Source: a virus. Taken from it: a stretch of 25,502 nucleotides of DNA. Made by a program: the position numbers and the translations under genes. Below the pieces are notes generated by a model, which had not been told where the DNA came from, made no database searches, and worked only from the letters and a program-made list of their open reading frames with translations. Below are positions 7,925-14,825 of the stretch, piece after piece. How positions within the stretch are numbered: position 1 is the stretch's first letter; each line of letters starts with the position of its first letter. Location of the stretch: positions 1 through 25,502 of the IMG/VR virus record IMGVR_UViG_3300025652_000485. One strand, written 5' to 3'.

Positions 7925-8602
7925 TTATAAAAAACTTGTTTGATGTGGTCTAATTGTCCACCTTCCAGGGCACTGAGCCCCGTCCCAACGATCCGCCATC
8001 AAACGAGCGGTGTTGTGTTTTAAGTGATGGTTCTGGGCAATGTCTGTAGAGTCAGCACTGGCAAAGGGCCACTGACGCCCAGATAACTTCATGCCTCTAA
8101 GCATATGCAGGTTGGGTATTCTTTTAAACGTAGCCTCAATCTCATTAAAGGCTTCATCCATTCTCATGCACCAAGATGGAGACATTACAACAGCATACTC
8201 CGCCGTTGATCCCACACATACTCGAGGCCAATCCTCACACAAAGATAATAGCCTAGAGATAGGTTCATCCATATGCCAAACCGGTGATCCTCTATCACCA
8301 TAAGGCCAATCCCGCACCAAAGATTCTTGGGCTTGAGTGCCCTCGTCAATAACATCAGGAATTACAGCCCATGTGGTCGGGTAGTCTAACCACTTATCAC
8401 ACCACTCGTAATAACTTTTCCAATCAGTCTGCTTGCCAGACTTCCACTTACTAAAGGCGCCGTTATCTAACATGACGCTTTGCCCAATCTGGTGACATCG
8501 AGTGACATCATCTGGACGCATGTGACTAACGCAGAAGTGCCGACCGGCCAGAGTTAACAGTTCTCTGACCGGAGTGATTGGCGTTCCATGGTAGTGAATC
8601 AT
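7925..8602 (-). CDS. DpdA/TGT-like 7-deazaguanine transglycosylase-type protein
   Basis: 225 residues from ATG 8602, which overlaps the preceding stop (ATGA). The pattern fits the TIM-barrel tRNA-guanine transglycosylase superfamily. MLDNGAFSKW with D46 corresponds to the SDSGGF substrate motif, VIPDVI with D83 to the second base-contacting Asp, VCVGST to a barrel loop, HMLRG (166-170) follows, and ASADSTDIAQNH (D184/D187) corresponds to the nucleophile region (FDCVLPTR in TGT). Phage members (DpdA types) exchange guanine in DNA for 7-deazaguanines. The adjacent YhhQ-like transporter supports this. It is shorter than tRNA enzymes and lacks a zinc site. A tRNA or other substrate cannot be excluded. 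Confidence 0.62.
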   Translation of the reverse strand: MIHYHGTPITPVRELLTLAGRHFCVSHMRPDDVTRCHQIGQSVMLDNGAFSKWKSGKQTDWKSYYEWCDKWLDYPTTWAVIPDVIDEGTQAQESLVRDWPYGDRGSPVWHMDEPISRLLSLCEDWPRVCVGSTAEYAVVMSPSWCMRMDEAFNEIEATFKRIPNLHMLRGMKLSGRQWPFASADSTDIAQNHHLKHNTARLMADRWDGAQCPGRWTIRPHQTSFL

Positions 8603-8847
8603 TCCACCTCGCAAAAGATAGAAACATTTTGATGTGATCCGCTAGTTTCAACAGAACAATCAAACTTTTGTGCCAAAAGTGCCGTAACGTCCTCTTGGTA
8701 AATAGGTGTTTTCTTTATTTCAGAAAAACATTTGTGAAGATCCTCTACCAAAATAATGTGTGAGCTAATTAACTTAACTCTGTAAACAATTTCCTTACCA
8801 TCGCTTGGACAATCGGCAACAAAAGTTGCGTTGTATACTACTCTCAT
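8599..8847 (-). CDS. 82-residue protein, possible miniature T-fold (QueD/QueF-like topology)
   Basis: 82 residues from ATG 8847, with GGAGG 8 bases ahead and ATGA overlaps on both sides. The predicted secondary structure is beta-beta-helix-helix-beta-beta: two strands up to IVYRVKL, helix VEDLHKCFSEIKK, helix YQEDVTALLAQKF, then CSVETSGSH and NVSIFCEVE. This is the order of a tunnelling (T-) fold unit as in QueD, QueF and FolE, and CPSDGKEI recalls the CP-x-G segment of QueF. I cannot identify catalytic residues. The assignment is a hypothesis strengthened by its place between a queuosine-precursor transporter and a DpdA-like gene. Confidence 0.4.
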   Translation of the reverse strand: MRVVYNATFVADCPSDGKEIVYRVKLISSHIILVEDLHKCFSEIKKTPIYQEDVTALLAQKFDCSVETSGSHQNVSIFCEVE

Positions 8848-9311
8848 CGTGATAACCTCCACCAGATTGCACCCGCCGCTAGCATTTTCGCCGCCGTCAT
8901 CATTGCAAAGCCAACAAAACTAAAGTGACCAATCATTTCTAAAAAAACTGCGCTATCAATGGGTGTGCTTATCGCGGAAGAAAGCAAGATGCGCTGCGCT
9001 AATGGCCGGCCAGTAAATGTGTAAACGTACCAATCCACCAGCTCTGAAATTAAAAAAGCGACCAAACTAGCTAACGCAACATAAGGGTCCGCCATCAGGT
9101 AACTTAACGCCGCACCAACACCCATCGCCGCTAAAATGTGATGACCAATTTCACGTTGAGCAAAGTCCCGCAGAATAAAAACCGCGCCAACTACTAATGA
9201 CATGGGCGGAAACATCTCTCCCCATATTGGAACTAAAGGAACATAAACAAAGCCGATGTTTACGGCAACAATTGCAGCGACATACGCCGCAGTAAACTTG
9301 TACTGTTTCAT
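8844..9311 (-). CDS. YhhQ/VUT-family queuosine precursor transporter
   Basis: 155 residues from ATG 9311, with AGAGAG 6 bases upstream; a TTG 24 bases further up is less likely. It is an integral membrane protein with about five or six hydrophobic segments. Family hallmarks are RDFAQREIGHH, a membrane Glu/Asp pair in ISELVDWYVYTF, and SSAISTPIDSAVFL. YhhQ proteins import preQ0, preQ1 or queuine-type bases across the inner membrane. Here it would feed a modified base to the downstream DpdA-like enzyme. Its stop overlaps the next start (ATGA), so the two are translationally coupled. Confidence 0.82.
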   Translation of the reverse strand: MKQYKFTAAYVAAIVAVNIGFVYVPLVPIWGEMFPPMSLVVGAVFILRDFAQREIGHHILAAMGVGAALSYLMADPYVALASLVAFLISELVDWYVYTFTGRPLAQRILLSSAISTPIDSAVFLEMIGHFSFVGFAMMTAAKMLAAGAIWWRLSR

Positions 9312-9321
9312 ATTAAACTCT

Positions 9322-9768
9322 CTATTTAGATACAAAGTATACTTCTACCTTGGACACCAACTCACGTTGCCGGTGCAGCGATGCGCGTATGTCAGGTAAA
9401 TGCAGATCAGTAGCGTCAAAGATCTCGCGCATGGTCAATGGCTTTCCCGCCGCTTCCAAGACATCAAAGATCTTTACGTCTATATCATCCTCATGATCAT
9501 TCACCTCAGCCTCTGGCTCCGAAGTTGGAGTTGGCTGCAATTCATCCGCCGTTTCCGCCTGAACATTAACCACGCGCCATGGAATCTGCTCCCGCTTGTC
9601 AGAAAAGTTAGGCAAAACCTGCGCGTGAACCGCAGTGCCAGGGCTGAGTTCCATCTTGTCTACAATGCGAGAGTTAATAAACACCCCCTCGCCATTAGCC
9701 AGTACCCCAAAGGCACTGCCCGAGTAGGTCAACTCTTCAACCAATACCCGCTTGGTATCTACTATCAT
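9322..9768 (-). CDS. Two-domain protein: OB-like N-terminus, winged-helix C-terminus
   Basis: 148 residues. The N-terminal 70 residues are beta-rich, with GVLANGEGVFINSRIV and GTAVHAQVLPNF, resembling a cold-shock/OB-like nucleic-acid-binding barrel. An acidic linker (about 72-95) follows. The last 50 residues look like a winged helix (FDVLEAAGKPLTMREIFDAT, then LPDIRASLHRQRELV and a beta wing VEVYFVSK). AAGGA precedes the start and an ATGA overlap links it to the preceding gene. It is probably a nucleic-acid-binding regulator; the family is not recognised. Confidence 0.7.
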   Translation of the reverse strand: MIVDTKRVLVEELTYSGSAFGVLANGEGVFINSRIVDKMELSPGTAVHAQVLPNFSDKREQIPWRVVNVQAETADELQPTPTSEPEAEVNDHEDDIDVKIFDVLEAAGKPLTMREIFDATDLHLPDIRASLHRQRELVSKVEVYFVSK

Positions 9769-9938
9769 ATTCTATATCCTTCTTGTCTTAGACTACTTAC
9801 AAACTGTTTTAATTCTAGTCGGGCCTGATACAACTTGTTCTTCGCATCAGCCCCAGCACCTGTCTTATACGCTTCGGGCTCAAGATTATCTACCATGCGC
9901 CGCAAATGTTTTAGTTCTGCTTCTTGTGCCGGTGTCAT
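9765..9938 (-). CDS. Small helical phage protein
   Basis: 57 residues from ATG 9938, which overlaps the previous stop as ATGA; an ATG at 9947 would add three residues and is equally open. The protein is a helical hairpin (EAELKHLRRMVDNL and KNKLYQARLELKQFVSSLRQ). No family is recognised. It sits between the PP-loop protein and the two-domain DNA-binding-like protein in the same operon. Confidence 0.65.
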   Translation of the reverse strand: MTPAQEAELKHLRRMVDNLEPEAYKTGAGADAKNKLYQARLELKQFVSSLRQEGYRI

Positions 9939-10756
9939 CCCGTACATTCTCCATCATCTTCTTGGCAAAGGGCGCCCACCTCCTCGTTAAAGATCCAATC
10001 GCCCTGCCGTTTTACAAAATTACCAACATCGTCATAACTTCTGCGCTTGTGAAATGTCCCCCCTATCTTCTTCTCCATTGCCGACCACCACTCCATACGA
10101 TCCGGATGCTCTCGCCACATCATCGCCAAAGTAGCCTCGCTCTTCAAGAAACAACCATCACAGTTGCCCTTCGCCGTCACACCATTCGGACCAAACAATC
10201 TCAAATCAAAAGGCTGTTGTTTCCAGAAATCCATGACCGTAGCCTTGGTTGCTCCCGCATCCGCCAGTGGATACCAAAAGGTCCATCGATCTTTGCTGTC
10301 CCCACGATTAATTCTGCGGGGCTCGTCAGCACGAATGCCAATACCAGAGTTCCAATGCTTCCATTTTTGCGACACCAGGTAACGCTTGATCGTCCGTACC
10401 TTTAACTCTGCCGTGCAAAATCTAGCCACTGCGTTTGGCAAATAAGGTTTGTATAACAGTGTCTCGAACGGCTCACCGTTTCGCGCAGCGGAGTTGTGAC
10501 TCACCTCTTTAAACGTAACCTTGTTATCAATCCGGTCGTACTCCAACCACTTGATCGGCACGTTCCACCGGTCACCACACTCATGCACAAAGTCTAATGT
10601 CTGAGGCATTTCTCGACCAGTGTTGGCAAAAACAACCTTGCACCGATCAGGCAACCCGCCATTCTCTTCCAAGATCTTGTGAAGCATATACCCACTGGTC
10701 CTGCCCCCCGAAAAACTTATTAAAACATTGCCTTCGGGCAATAAATACTCTGGCAT
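9935..10756 (-). CDS. PP-loop ATPase, phosphoadenosine phosphosulfate reductase-like
   Basis: 273 residues. The PP-loop SGGRTS (16-21) is an ATP-pyrophosphatase motif, followed by VVFANTGREMPQTLDFV, CTAELKVR, and GNCDGCFLKS. This is the phage PAPS-reductase-like family. It shares its fold with CysH and with the DndC/tRNA thiolation enzymes, but phage members have no proven substrate. It probably activates a substrate by adenylation, perhaps for sulfur transfer or base modification. AGGA lies about 9 bases ahead. Nearby modification genes (DpdA-like, cytosine methyltransferase) make nucleic-acid modification an attractive but untested role. Confidence 0.82.
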   Translation of the reverse strand: MPEYLLPEGNVLISFSGGRTSGYMLHKILEENGGLPDRCKVVFANTGREMPQTLDFVHECGDRWNVPIKWLEYDRIDNKVTFKEVSHNSAARNGEPFETLLYKPYLPNAVARFCTAELKVRTIKRYLVSQKWKHWNSGIGIRADEPRRINRGDSKDRWTFWYPLADAGATKATVMDFWKQQPFDLRLFGPNGVTAKGNCDGCFLKSEATLAMMWREHPDRMEWWSAMEKKIGGTFHKRRSYDDVGNFVKRQGDWIFNEEVGALCQEDDGECTG

Positions 10757-10866
10757 TCTCTGCGTCCTTTGATATACTTTTTATGAGGGGCGGCTTATTC
10801 AACTGAAACCTTACCTGCGCTCAGTTTGATCGTTACAACTCCGATGTTCACCGCCGCCTCTCACCA

Positions 10867-11163
10867 TCACTTAATGATATCTATACCATGTCTGAGCGCC
10901 GTGCGAATTACGCTCTTGCGTTGCATGTTTAAGGCAGCGGCAATCTCATCCGCGTTGCGCCCCTGCTTAGTCATGTTCATGATAATCTTAGAATTTAACT
11001 GCAATGGACGCCCCTGCTTGGTAGCAAACCTGCCAATGCGCCCCTCAACAACCTCATTTTTAATGCCGTAATTCGGACCTCGATACCCATACTGTTCCAA
11101 CATCCGCTTGTTCTCCGCAGCGGCAACGTCCAATACTCTCTGTCTTCTTTCTGATGCATTCAC
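10867..11163 (-). CDS. Helix-turn-helix DNA-binding protein
   Basis: 98 residues from GTG 11163, overlapping the previous stop as GTGA. The C-terminal 35 residues form a clear HTH: IIMNMTKQGRNADEIAAALN, then MQRKSVIRTALRHGIDI. The N-terminal half is basic and helical with a linker GYRGPNYGIKNEV. Probably a phage transcription regulator or a DNA-binding adaptor. The following 110 bases (10757-10866) hold no gene I can support. Confidence 0.72.
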   Translation of the reverse strand: MNASERRQRVLDVAAAENKRMLEQYGYRGPNYGIKNEVVEGRIGRFATKQGRPLQLNSKIIMNMTKQGRNADEIAAALNMQRKSVIRTALRHGIDIIK

Positions 11164-11393
11164 AGTTTATCTTCCCTCTCGTCAAAATGATGGGCCAACC
11201 TACGCAACTCAGTGGCTATGCCCTTGGTTATAACACCCGTAAACAATGGCCGGCGGTCCTTCTCCAAGACCGCCTCACCAGCTATCAATGCAAACGTGGT
11301 ATCAGTTAATTCAAAGGTCAGATGAGCGACCTTGAAATGTTGTCGCGGCGCCCCTGGATGCCGCGACTTTGCCTTAACGCTATGCGTACTCAT
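11160..11393 (-). CDS. Small phage protein of unknown function
   Basis: 77 residues from ATG 11393, with GGAG 8 bases ahead; longer in-frame starts would overlap the zinc-ribbon gene more deeply. A basic N-terminus (SVKAKSRHPGAPRQHF) leads into a beta-hairpin-like part (VAHLTFELTDTTFALIAG) and a C-terminal helix IATELRRLAHHFDERE. No family is recognised. It overlaps the preceding gene by 14 bases. Confidence 0.65.
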   Translation of the reverse strand: MSTHSVKAKSRHPGAPRQHFKVAHLTFELTDTTFALIAGEAVLEKDRRPLFTGVITKGIATELRRLAHHFDEREDKL

Positions 11394-11541
11394 CTTCAGG
11401 CTCCACTTCTCCAGAACCATCACAATTCTCACAAGCAACCCACTCAGCTACCGGCTCTAACGTTTCGCCAAACCGCTGGTACAAGGTCTTCTCAACCATG
11501 CCCTTGTGACCAGTGTAACTGCACTCCGGACACTCAATCAT
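11380..11541 (-). CDS. 53-residue zinc-ribbon peptide
   Basis: A 53-residue frame from ATG 11541 to TAG 11380. It has two cysteine pairs, C4-P-E-C7 (MIECPECSYTGHKG) and C37-E-N-C40-D-G-S-G, the spacing and CxxCxGxG style of a DnaJ-like zinc ribbon. Its start overlaps the previous gene by 8 bases and its end overlaps the next by 14, as expected for a real small gene in this operon. Zinc binding is inferred; partner and function are unknown. Confidence 0.7.
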   Translation of the reverse strand: MIECPECSYTGHKGMVEKTLYQRFGETLEPVAEWVACENCDGSGEVEPEDEYA

Positions 11542-11716
11542 GCGGATCACCAATCCTTTGACCCGTGTCCTTGTAATAGTTTTCCGCTAACTCAGCATAA
11601 AACTGAGACAACGCTATGCACATAGAGTCATTATCCTCCATGTCCAAAACCTCATGCAACCGTTGATGCACGTACTTAGTAGCAACGGTGCTTGCGCCCC
11701 AAGTGTAATCAAGCAT
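11534..11716 (-). CDS. Small helical phage protein
   Basis: 60 residues from ATG 11716, chosen because GGGGAG lies upstream and the start overlaps the previous stop by one base (TGATG); a longer in-frame start at 11752 lies inside the previous gene. The product is helical (YVHQRLHEVLDMEDNDSM, ALSQFYAELAENYY). No family is recognised. Confidence 0.65.
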   Translation of the reverse strand: MLDYTWGASTVATKYVHQRLHEVLDMEDNDSMCIALSQFYAELAENYYKDTGQRIGDPHD

Positions 11717-12168
11717 CAGAAATCTCCCCGATAATAAACCGATCTGTTCCACCCATCGAACTCAATCCAATCAGCCGCTAAATCAAACTTCTTAGCGTAC
11801 TCCTCCCTTTCTGTATGGTGACGATACCGAGGGTCTGCGTCCTCCGTTAAATCATCGCGGATCTTAGCCGCAATCTCCCGCAAATTATCAGAAGATAAAT
11901 ACACCTTCATAGGGTTTTCGTTGTACTCATCAGGGCTTGCATAGCTCTGGTTAATTAACTCATGCAAATCCCAGTGCTTGCGCCAGTACTGGATCTCCAA
12001 CCGGACCGAGGCAATAGGCCAGCAAACCTCAGAAGGACGCAACTCTGCGTCCCCCGTCTTTACGTGACCGACCGCTTCCGTTGGCCGGTCAACAGCCTCA
12101 TACTTTCCCTTCACAACACTCGTTGTAGTGTTGTTCCGCTCCGCAATTAAATATGCATCTAATCCCAT
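11716..12168 (-). CDS. Conserved phage protein, MGLD-YL family (often misnamed phosphoglycerate kinase)
   Basis: 150 residues. It begins MGLDAYLIAER and contains EIQYWRKHWDLHELI, then a strand-helix part YLSSDNLREIAAKI and a C-terminal AADWIEFDGW. Many phages have a protein beginning MGLDMYL with a GYWRKAN-xx-H segment. Some are mislabelled phosphoglycerate kinase, for which there is no evidence here. Function unknown. The start overlaps the previous stop (TAATG), and the gene has several acidic and aromatic patches but no catalytic motif. Confidence 0.8.
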   Translation of the reverse strand: MGLDAYLIAERNNTTTSVVKGKYEAVDRPTEAVGHVKTGDAELRPSEVCWPIASVRLEIQYWRKHWDLHELINQSYASPDEYNENPMKVYLSSDNLREIAAKIRDDLTEDADPRYRHHTEREEYAKKFDLAADWIEFDGWNRSVYYRGDF

Positions 12169-12407
12169 TACTTCTCTCCTTGCTGTTTACAAAATGCCTT
12201 CAATCCACCCGCAGCGGTCCACTCATCAGGCGGCATGTTGTCCCTGCCCCATGTCTCATCATCAATGAGAGCATCAATCTCATGACAAATCTTAACCAAG
12301 GCCTTAAAGGTAGGGTGCGGATACTTATGTGGACACACCCCAACAGCGGCATACGCCGCGTTGTTTAAAGCACTCATGCGTTTTCTGTAATCATATTCGT
12401 CAGCCAT
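12168..12407 (-). CDS. Small phage protein of unknown function
   Basis: 79 residues. AGAGAGAG just ahead of ATG 12407 may act as the ribosome binding site. The protein has two probable helices (YRKRMSALNNAAYAAVG and FKALVKICHEIDALI) and a C-terminal MPPDEWTAAGGLKAFCKQQ. No family is recognised. It starts 6 bases after the previous small gene. Confidence 0.65.
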   Translation of the reverse strand: MADEYDYRKRMSALNNAAYAAVGVCPHKYPHPTFKALVKICHEIDALIDDETWGRDNMPPDEWTAAGGLKAFCKQQGEK

Positions 12408-12413
12408 CTCTCT

Positions 12414-12575
12414 CTATCCTTCTGTAATTTCTGACAAATCTGATGCGTCAATATCAAACAAGCCAAAACATTGATCGTTGTATTCCTCAATAATTTTTTC
12501 AATAAATTCCTCACGGCTTTCCGCCTCACGTACCGGATTTACCTTAATTGTTATTACACACTCAAATCGTGCCAT
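12414..12575 (-). CDS. 53-residue acidic phage peptide
   Basis: A frame from ATG 12575 to TAG 12414 with GGAAGGAGAGAG directly upstream, the best ribosome binding site in this stretch. It overlaps the end of the methyltransferase gene by 14 bases. A first strand ([13 protein letters not shown]) is followed by a helix (SREEFIEKIIEEY) and an acidic end (FDIDASDLSEITEG). The fold resembles a small alpha/beta domain. No family is recognised. Confidence 0.65.
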   Translation of the reverse strand: MARFECVITIKVNPVREAESREEFIEKIIEEYNDQCFGLFDIDASDLSEITEG

Positions 12576-13710
12576 CTCTCTCTCCTTCCATAAAACTACT
12601 GATTAATCCTTGCGCGACTTCCGAGACAATCGCGTTCCCGTAGGCGCGGCATCGTCCCACGCGACCGGCAATCCCATTAGCCAGCGGGAAAGTGCTGGGT
12701 TCAACTGGCCTCCACTTTCCATCCCTGCAATAGAGCCAGTCTGCATCTCGCCAGACACCGTTAGTCTTTGCGCCTGAACCAAGGCTTGAGCCGTGTCCGC
12801 CAAGTTCTGGCCTGCGTTCCTCGTTTCCAATCTCTTGCGACTGTACTCTTGGGGATTTGACACTCGGCTCATATTGTCGTCCGCTACTTGAGGAGTGGGC
12901 CAGCCCGACATCTTCGACAGTTGCGTCAAACTCGATCCGGACATCCCCGCCGTAATTCCCGTGCCGCCCCGCGTCCCGTCCGATGCCGCCGGCGTTGTCC
13001 ATCCCGCCAATCTCGCCGCGTCCGCTGGGTTCAACCCCGCATTCATGCCCCGCTTGACCTTCGCGTCCGGTTCCTCGCCCTGACCGTTGTTGGTTGCATT
13101 CGGAGTGGGCCATCCCGTCAACTGTGCCGCCACATCCAATGTGTCCGTGCTGATCTTGCCGTTCCGAATGCGGCCACCCTGATATCCGCCCTTGTGATCC
13201 CGTGTGGTCGGAGTGGGCCACGAACCACAATCGTTGCCTGATGTGCGGCGCACCGAAGCCCGAAGCGCACAAATCGAACGGTGCAAAGGCGTAGCCCTCT
13301 CCTTCCATGTCAGCTTGTACAAGGTCGAGCCAACCAAGGCCGTCTTTACTCGCAACCTGTTCTCCAAAGATCGTTGCAGGGCGGCACTCGCGGATGAGGT
13401 GGAACCAGTCTGGGAATAAGTGCCGCTTGTCAGCAACCCCTTCTCTCTTGCCTGCCCCGCTGAAAGGCTGGCACGGACAGGATCCCGTCCAGACAGGTCG
13501 ATCATCGTCCCATCCCGCACCCCTGAGTGCGTGGCTCCAGACGCCAATTCCTGCGAAGAAGTGGCACTGAGTAAATTCAAAAAGTTCCTCTGGTCTGACA
13601 TCACTGATGCTCCTAGTATCTACTACTCCATCCGCAATTAACCCCGCACCAATTAAGTTGCGGAGCCAATCAGCGGCAAACGGATCTATCTCATTGTAAT
13701 ACGCACTCAT
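12562..13710 (-). CDS. DNA (cytosine-5) methyltransferase
   Basis: 382 residues. The enzyme should methylate cytosine at C5 using S-adenosylmethionine. Motif I is [12 protein letters not shown], motif [11 protein letters not shown] with catalytic C80, motif VI GEQV (E117; the usual ENV), motif [13 protein letters not shown], and motif [12 protein letters not shown] near the end. The region 160-330 is rich in Gly, His, Ser and Arg and is far less conserved-looking than the rest; it corresponds to the target recognition part and is also open in a second frame. The start overlaps the previous stop as ATGA. Such phage enzymes usually protect DNA from host restriction; the recognition site cannot be read from sequence. 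Confidence 0.92.
   Translation of the reverse strand: MSAYYNEIDPFAADWLRNLIGAGLIADGVVDTRSISDVRPEELFEFTQCHFFAGIGVWSHALRGAGWDDDRPVWTGSCPCQPFSGAGKREGVADKRHLFPDWFHLIRECRPATIFGEQVASKDGLGWLDLVQADMEGEGYAFAPFDLCASGFGAPHIRQRLWFVAHSDHTGSQGRISGWPHSERQDQHGHIGCGGTVDGMAHSECNQQRSGRGTGREGQAGHECGVEPSGRGEIGGMDNAGGIGRDAGRHGNYGGDVRIEFDATVEDVGLAHSSSSGRQYEPSVKSPRVQSQEIGNEERRPELGGHGSSLGSGAKTNGVWRDADWLYCRDGKWRPVEPSTFPLANGIAGRVGRCRAYGNAIVSEVAQGLISSFMEGERDGTI
12603..13601 (-). CDS. 332-residue ORF nested in another frame of the methyltransferase gene
   Basis: An open frame of 332 codons on the same strand, almost wholly inside the methyltransferase gene. ATG 13601 has its own AGGAG 8 bases upstream (13610-13614). Its sequence has a clear pattern: [44 protein letters not shown], then repeated GWPTP and related units, and [20 protein letters not shown] near the end. 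Similar TWKER/SWPTP/RWLMG-FP proteins occur in phages and prophages with such methyltransferases, some as separate genes, which argues that it is translated. Function unknown. Confidence 0.6.
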   Translation of the reverse strand: MSDQRNFLNLLSATSSQELASGATHSGVRDGTMIDLSGRDPVRASLSAGQAREKGLLTSGTYSQTGSTSSASAALQRSLENRLRVKTALVGSTLYKLTWKERATPLHRSICALRASVRRTSGNDCGSWPTPTTRDHKGGYQGGRIRNGKISTDTLDVAAQLTGWPTPNATNNGQGEEPDAKVKRGMNAGLNPADAARLAGWTTPAASDGTRGGTGITAGMSGSSLTQLSKMSGWPTPQVADDNMSRVSNPQEYSRKRLETRNAGQNLADTAQALVQAQRLTVSGEMQTGSIAGMESGGQLNPALSRWLMGLPVAWDDAAPTGTRLSRKSRKD

Positions 13711-14102
13711 GAAAACAACGCCTTCAATTTCTTGGCGGCTTCCAATCTCTCACAAATGTCATCCCACTGAGCATCATCGCATGGTACATCATCAGACGGA
13801 TCTATCTCAATTTCGTACAACTTAAGGCCTTCCTGATGCTCAATCATGTGATCAAGAGCAACTTGCAAAACGTTGTACTCAAAATCAGACACCTTGATGA
13901 TATTGTTCTTCGACAAAACAGCCTCAACCTCATCACAGTAATCGTTAAACCGATCTTGCGCGGCGTCAGTGTAACGCACATCGCCGTTCGCCTCAGTCAC
14001 CAACAAAATCTCAGGCGGCAAATCAACGTTGTTCGCTTCCAACATCAACTCTGCTAATTCAGAGTACAACTCAACGTATTGCTCAGATCTAATAACCGCC
14101 AT
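13707..14102 (-). CDS. Acidic phage protein of unknown function
   Basis: 131 residues from ATG 14102, with GGGAGG 9 bases ahead; the longer in-frame start at 14135 lies within the previous gene. The protein is acidic and helical (YVELYSELAELMLEANNV, DRFNDYCDEVEAVLSKNN, VLQVALDHMIEHQEGL), with a DD-rich segment near the end. No family is recognised. It overlaps the previous gene by 14 bases and the methyltransferase start by 4. Confidence 0.7.
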   Translation of the reverse strand: MAVIRSEQYVELYSELAELMLEANNVDLPPEILLVTEANGDVRYTDAAQDRFNDYCDEVEAVLSKNNIIKVSDFEYNVLQVALDHMIEHQEGLKLYEIEIDPSDDVPCDDAQWDDICERLEAAKKLKALFS

Positions 14103-14316
14103 CGTCCATAGCCTCCCATAATTGAATGTATGCATTCACGAAATTGCGCTGACAGTGAGACAGGTTGGACCCCTCTTCCAAAGCAAAATCCATGGCATCG
14201 CCAACATAATCAGCAAAACCATTTTCCTTCATCCACCGCTCGTATACAGCAATCATGTGAACACGAACCCCCGCAGTATTGCGAGGATCCGTAGGTGTGA
14301 ACCAAAGAGATGGCAT
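14089..14316 (-). CDS. Small phage protein of unknown function
   Basis: 75 residues from ATG 14316, sharing one base with the previous stop (TGATG) and preceded by GGAGGGCG. The sequence begins MPSLWFTPTDPRNTAGVRVH and is otherwise helical, with EGSNLSHCQRNFVNAYIQLW near the end. No family is recognised. Confidence 0.68.
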   Translation of the reverse strand: MPSLWFTPTDPRNTAGVRVHMIAVYERWMKENGFADYVGDAMDFALEEGSNLSHCQRNFVNAYIQLWEAMDDGGY

Positions 14317-14825
14317 CAGTTCGCCCTCCAAATAGCAAGAGCATCAGCCTCAGACATGTCATTTAATATGCGCCGCTTCTCAGAACCAAACACAGTCCAC
14401 GAACCGTCAGTCTTACGAGGATGGTACTTGGTCTGGTAAATGCCGTCCTGCCCCTTAATCTGAAACAAAACATGGCTCTTTAACTTGCGCTTCATATCAC
14501 GCCGCGCCAAAAATGCCTCAACCTCCATGTTGCACCACAGTTCCAAATCCATGGGCAAACCCTCAGCAAACAATTCACACGGCTCAAGATTAGGCATCGC
14601 ATTACAATGTGCCTCAACCTTCTTTAACTGACGGTAAAAAGGCATCGCACCCTCAGTGCTATCTAACTTGAATTTAGAGTGGGGACGAACGTCAGTGCAA
14701 CCGCCATGACCCTGATTGCTAACCTCAGCAAAGACCTTGCCATCTACCCAAAGATTGGCAGTAAAACACAATGTCTCCTCAGACATCCACTCAGTGTACT
14801 TAATAGATTTCAATTCCAAATTCAT
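14316..14825 (-). CDS. Conserved phage protein (MSEET / GGCT type)
   Basis: 169 residues from ATG 14825, overlapping the previous stop as ATGA. It begins MNLELKSIKYTEWMSEETLC, then FTANLWVDGKVFAEVSNQGH and GGCTD, a pattern shared by a common small phage family. The rest has ELFAEGLPMDLELWCNMEVE, a helical RRDMKRKLKSHVLFQIKG, and a beta-rich end. Function is unknown. No catalytic motif is evident. Confidence 0.75.
   Translation of the reverse strand: MNLELKSIKYTEWMSEETLCFTANLWVDGKVFAEVSNQGHGGCTDVRPHSKFKLDSTEGAMPFYRQLKKVEAHCNAMPNLEPCELFAEGLPMDLELWCNMEVEAFLARRDMKRKLKSHVLFQIKGQDGIYQTKYHPRKTDGSWTVFGSEKRRILNDMSEADALAIWRAN

Noticed and set aside
9752-10405. 217-residue plus-strand ORF opposite the PP-loop gene
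   Set aside because: Antisense to a clear conserved gene, with no ribosome binding site or recognisable domain.
10795-10851. 18-residue minus-strand frame starting at GTG 10851
   Set aside because: Too short to support and no homologue is recognised, although AGAGG lies ahead and the peptide is strand-like.
11716-12168. Phosphoglycerate kinase
   Set aside because: This label is common for the MGLD-YL phage family, but the 150-residue protein has no kinase motif or matching length.
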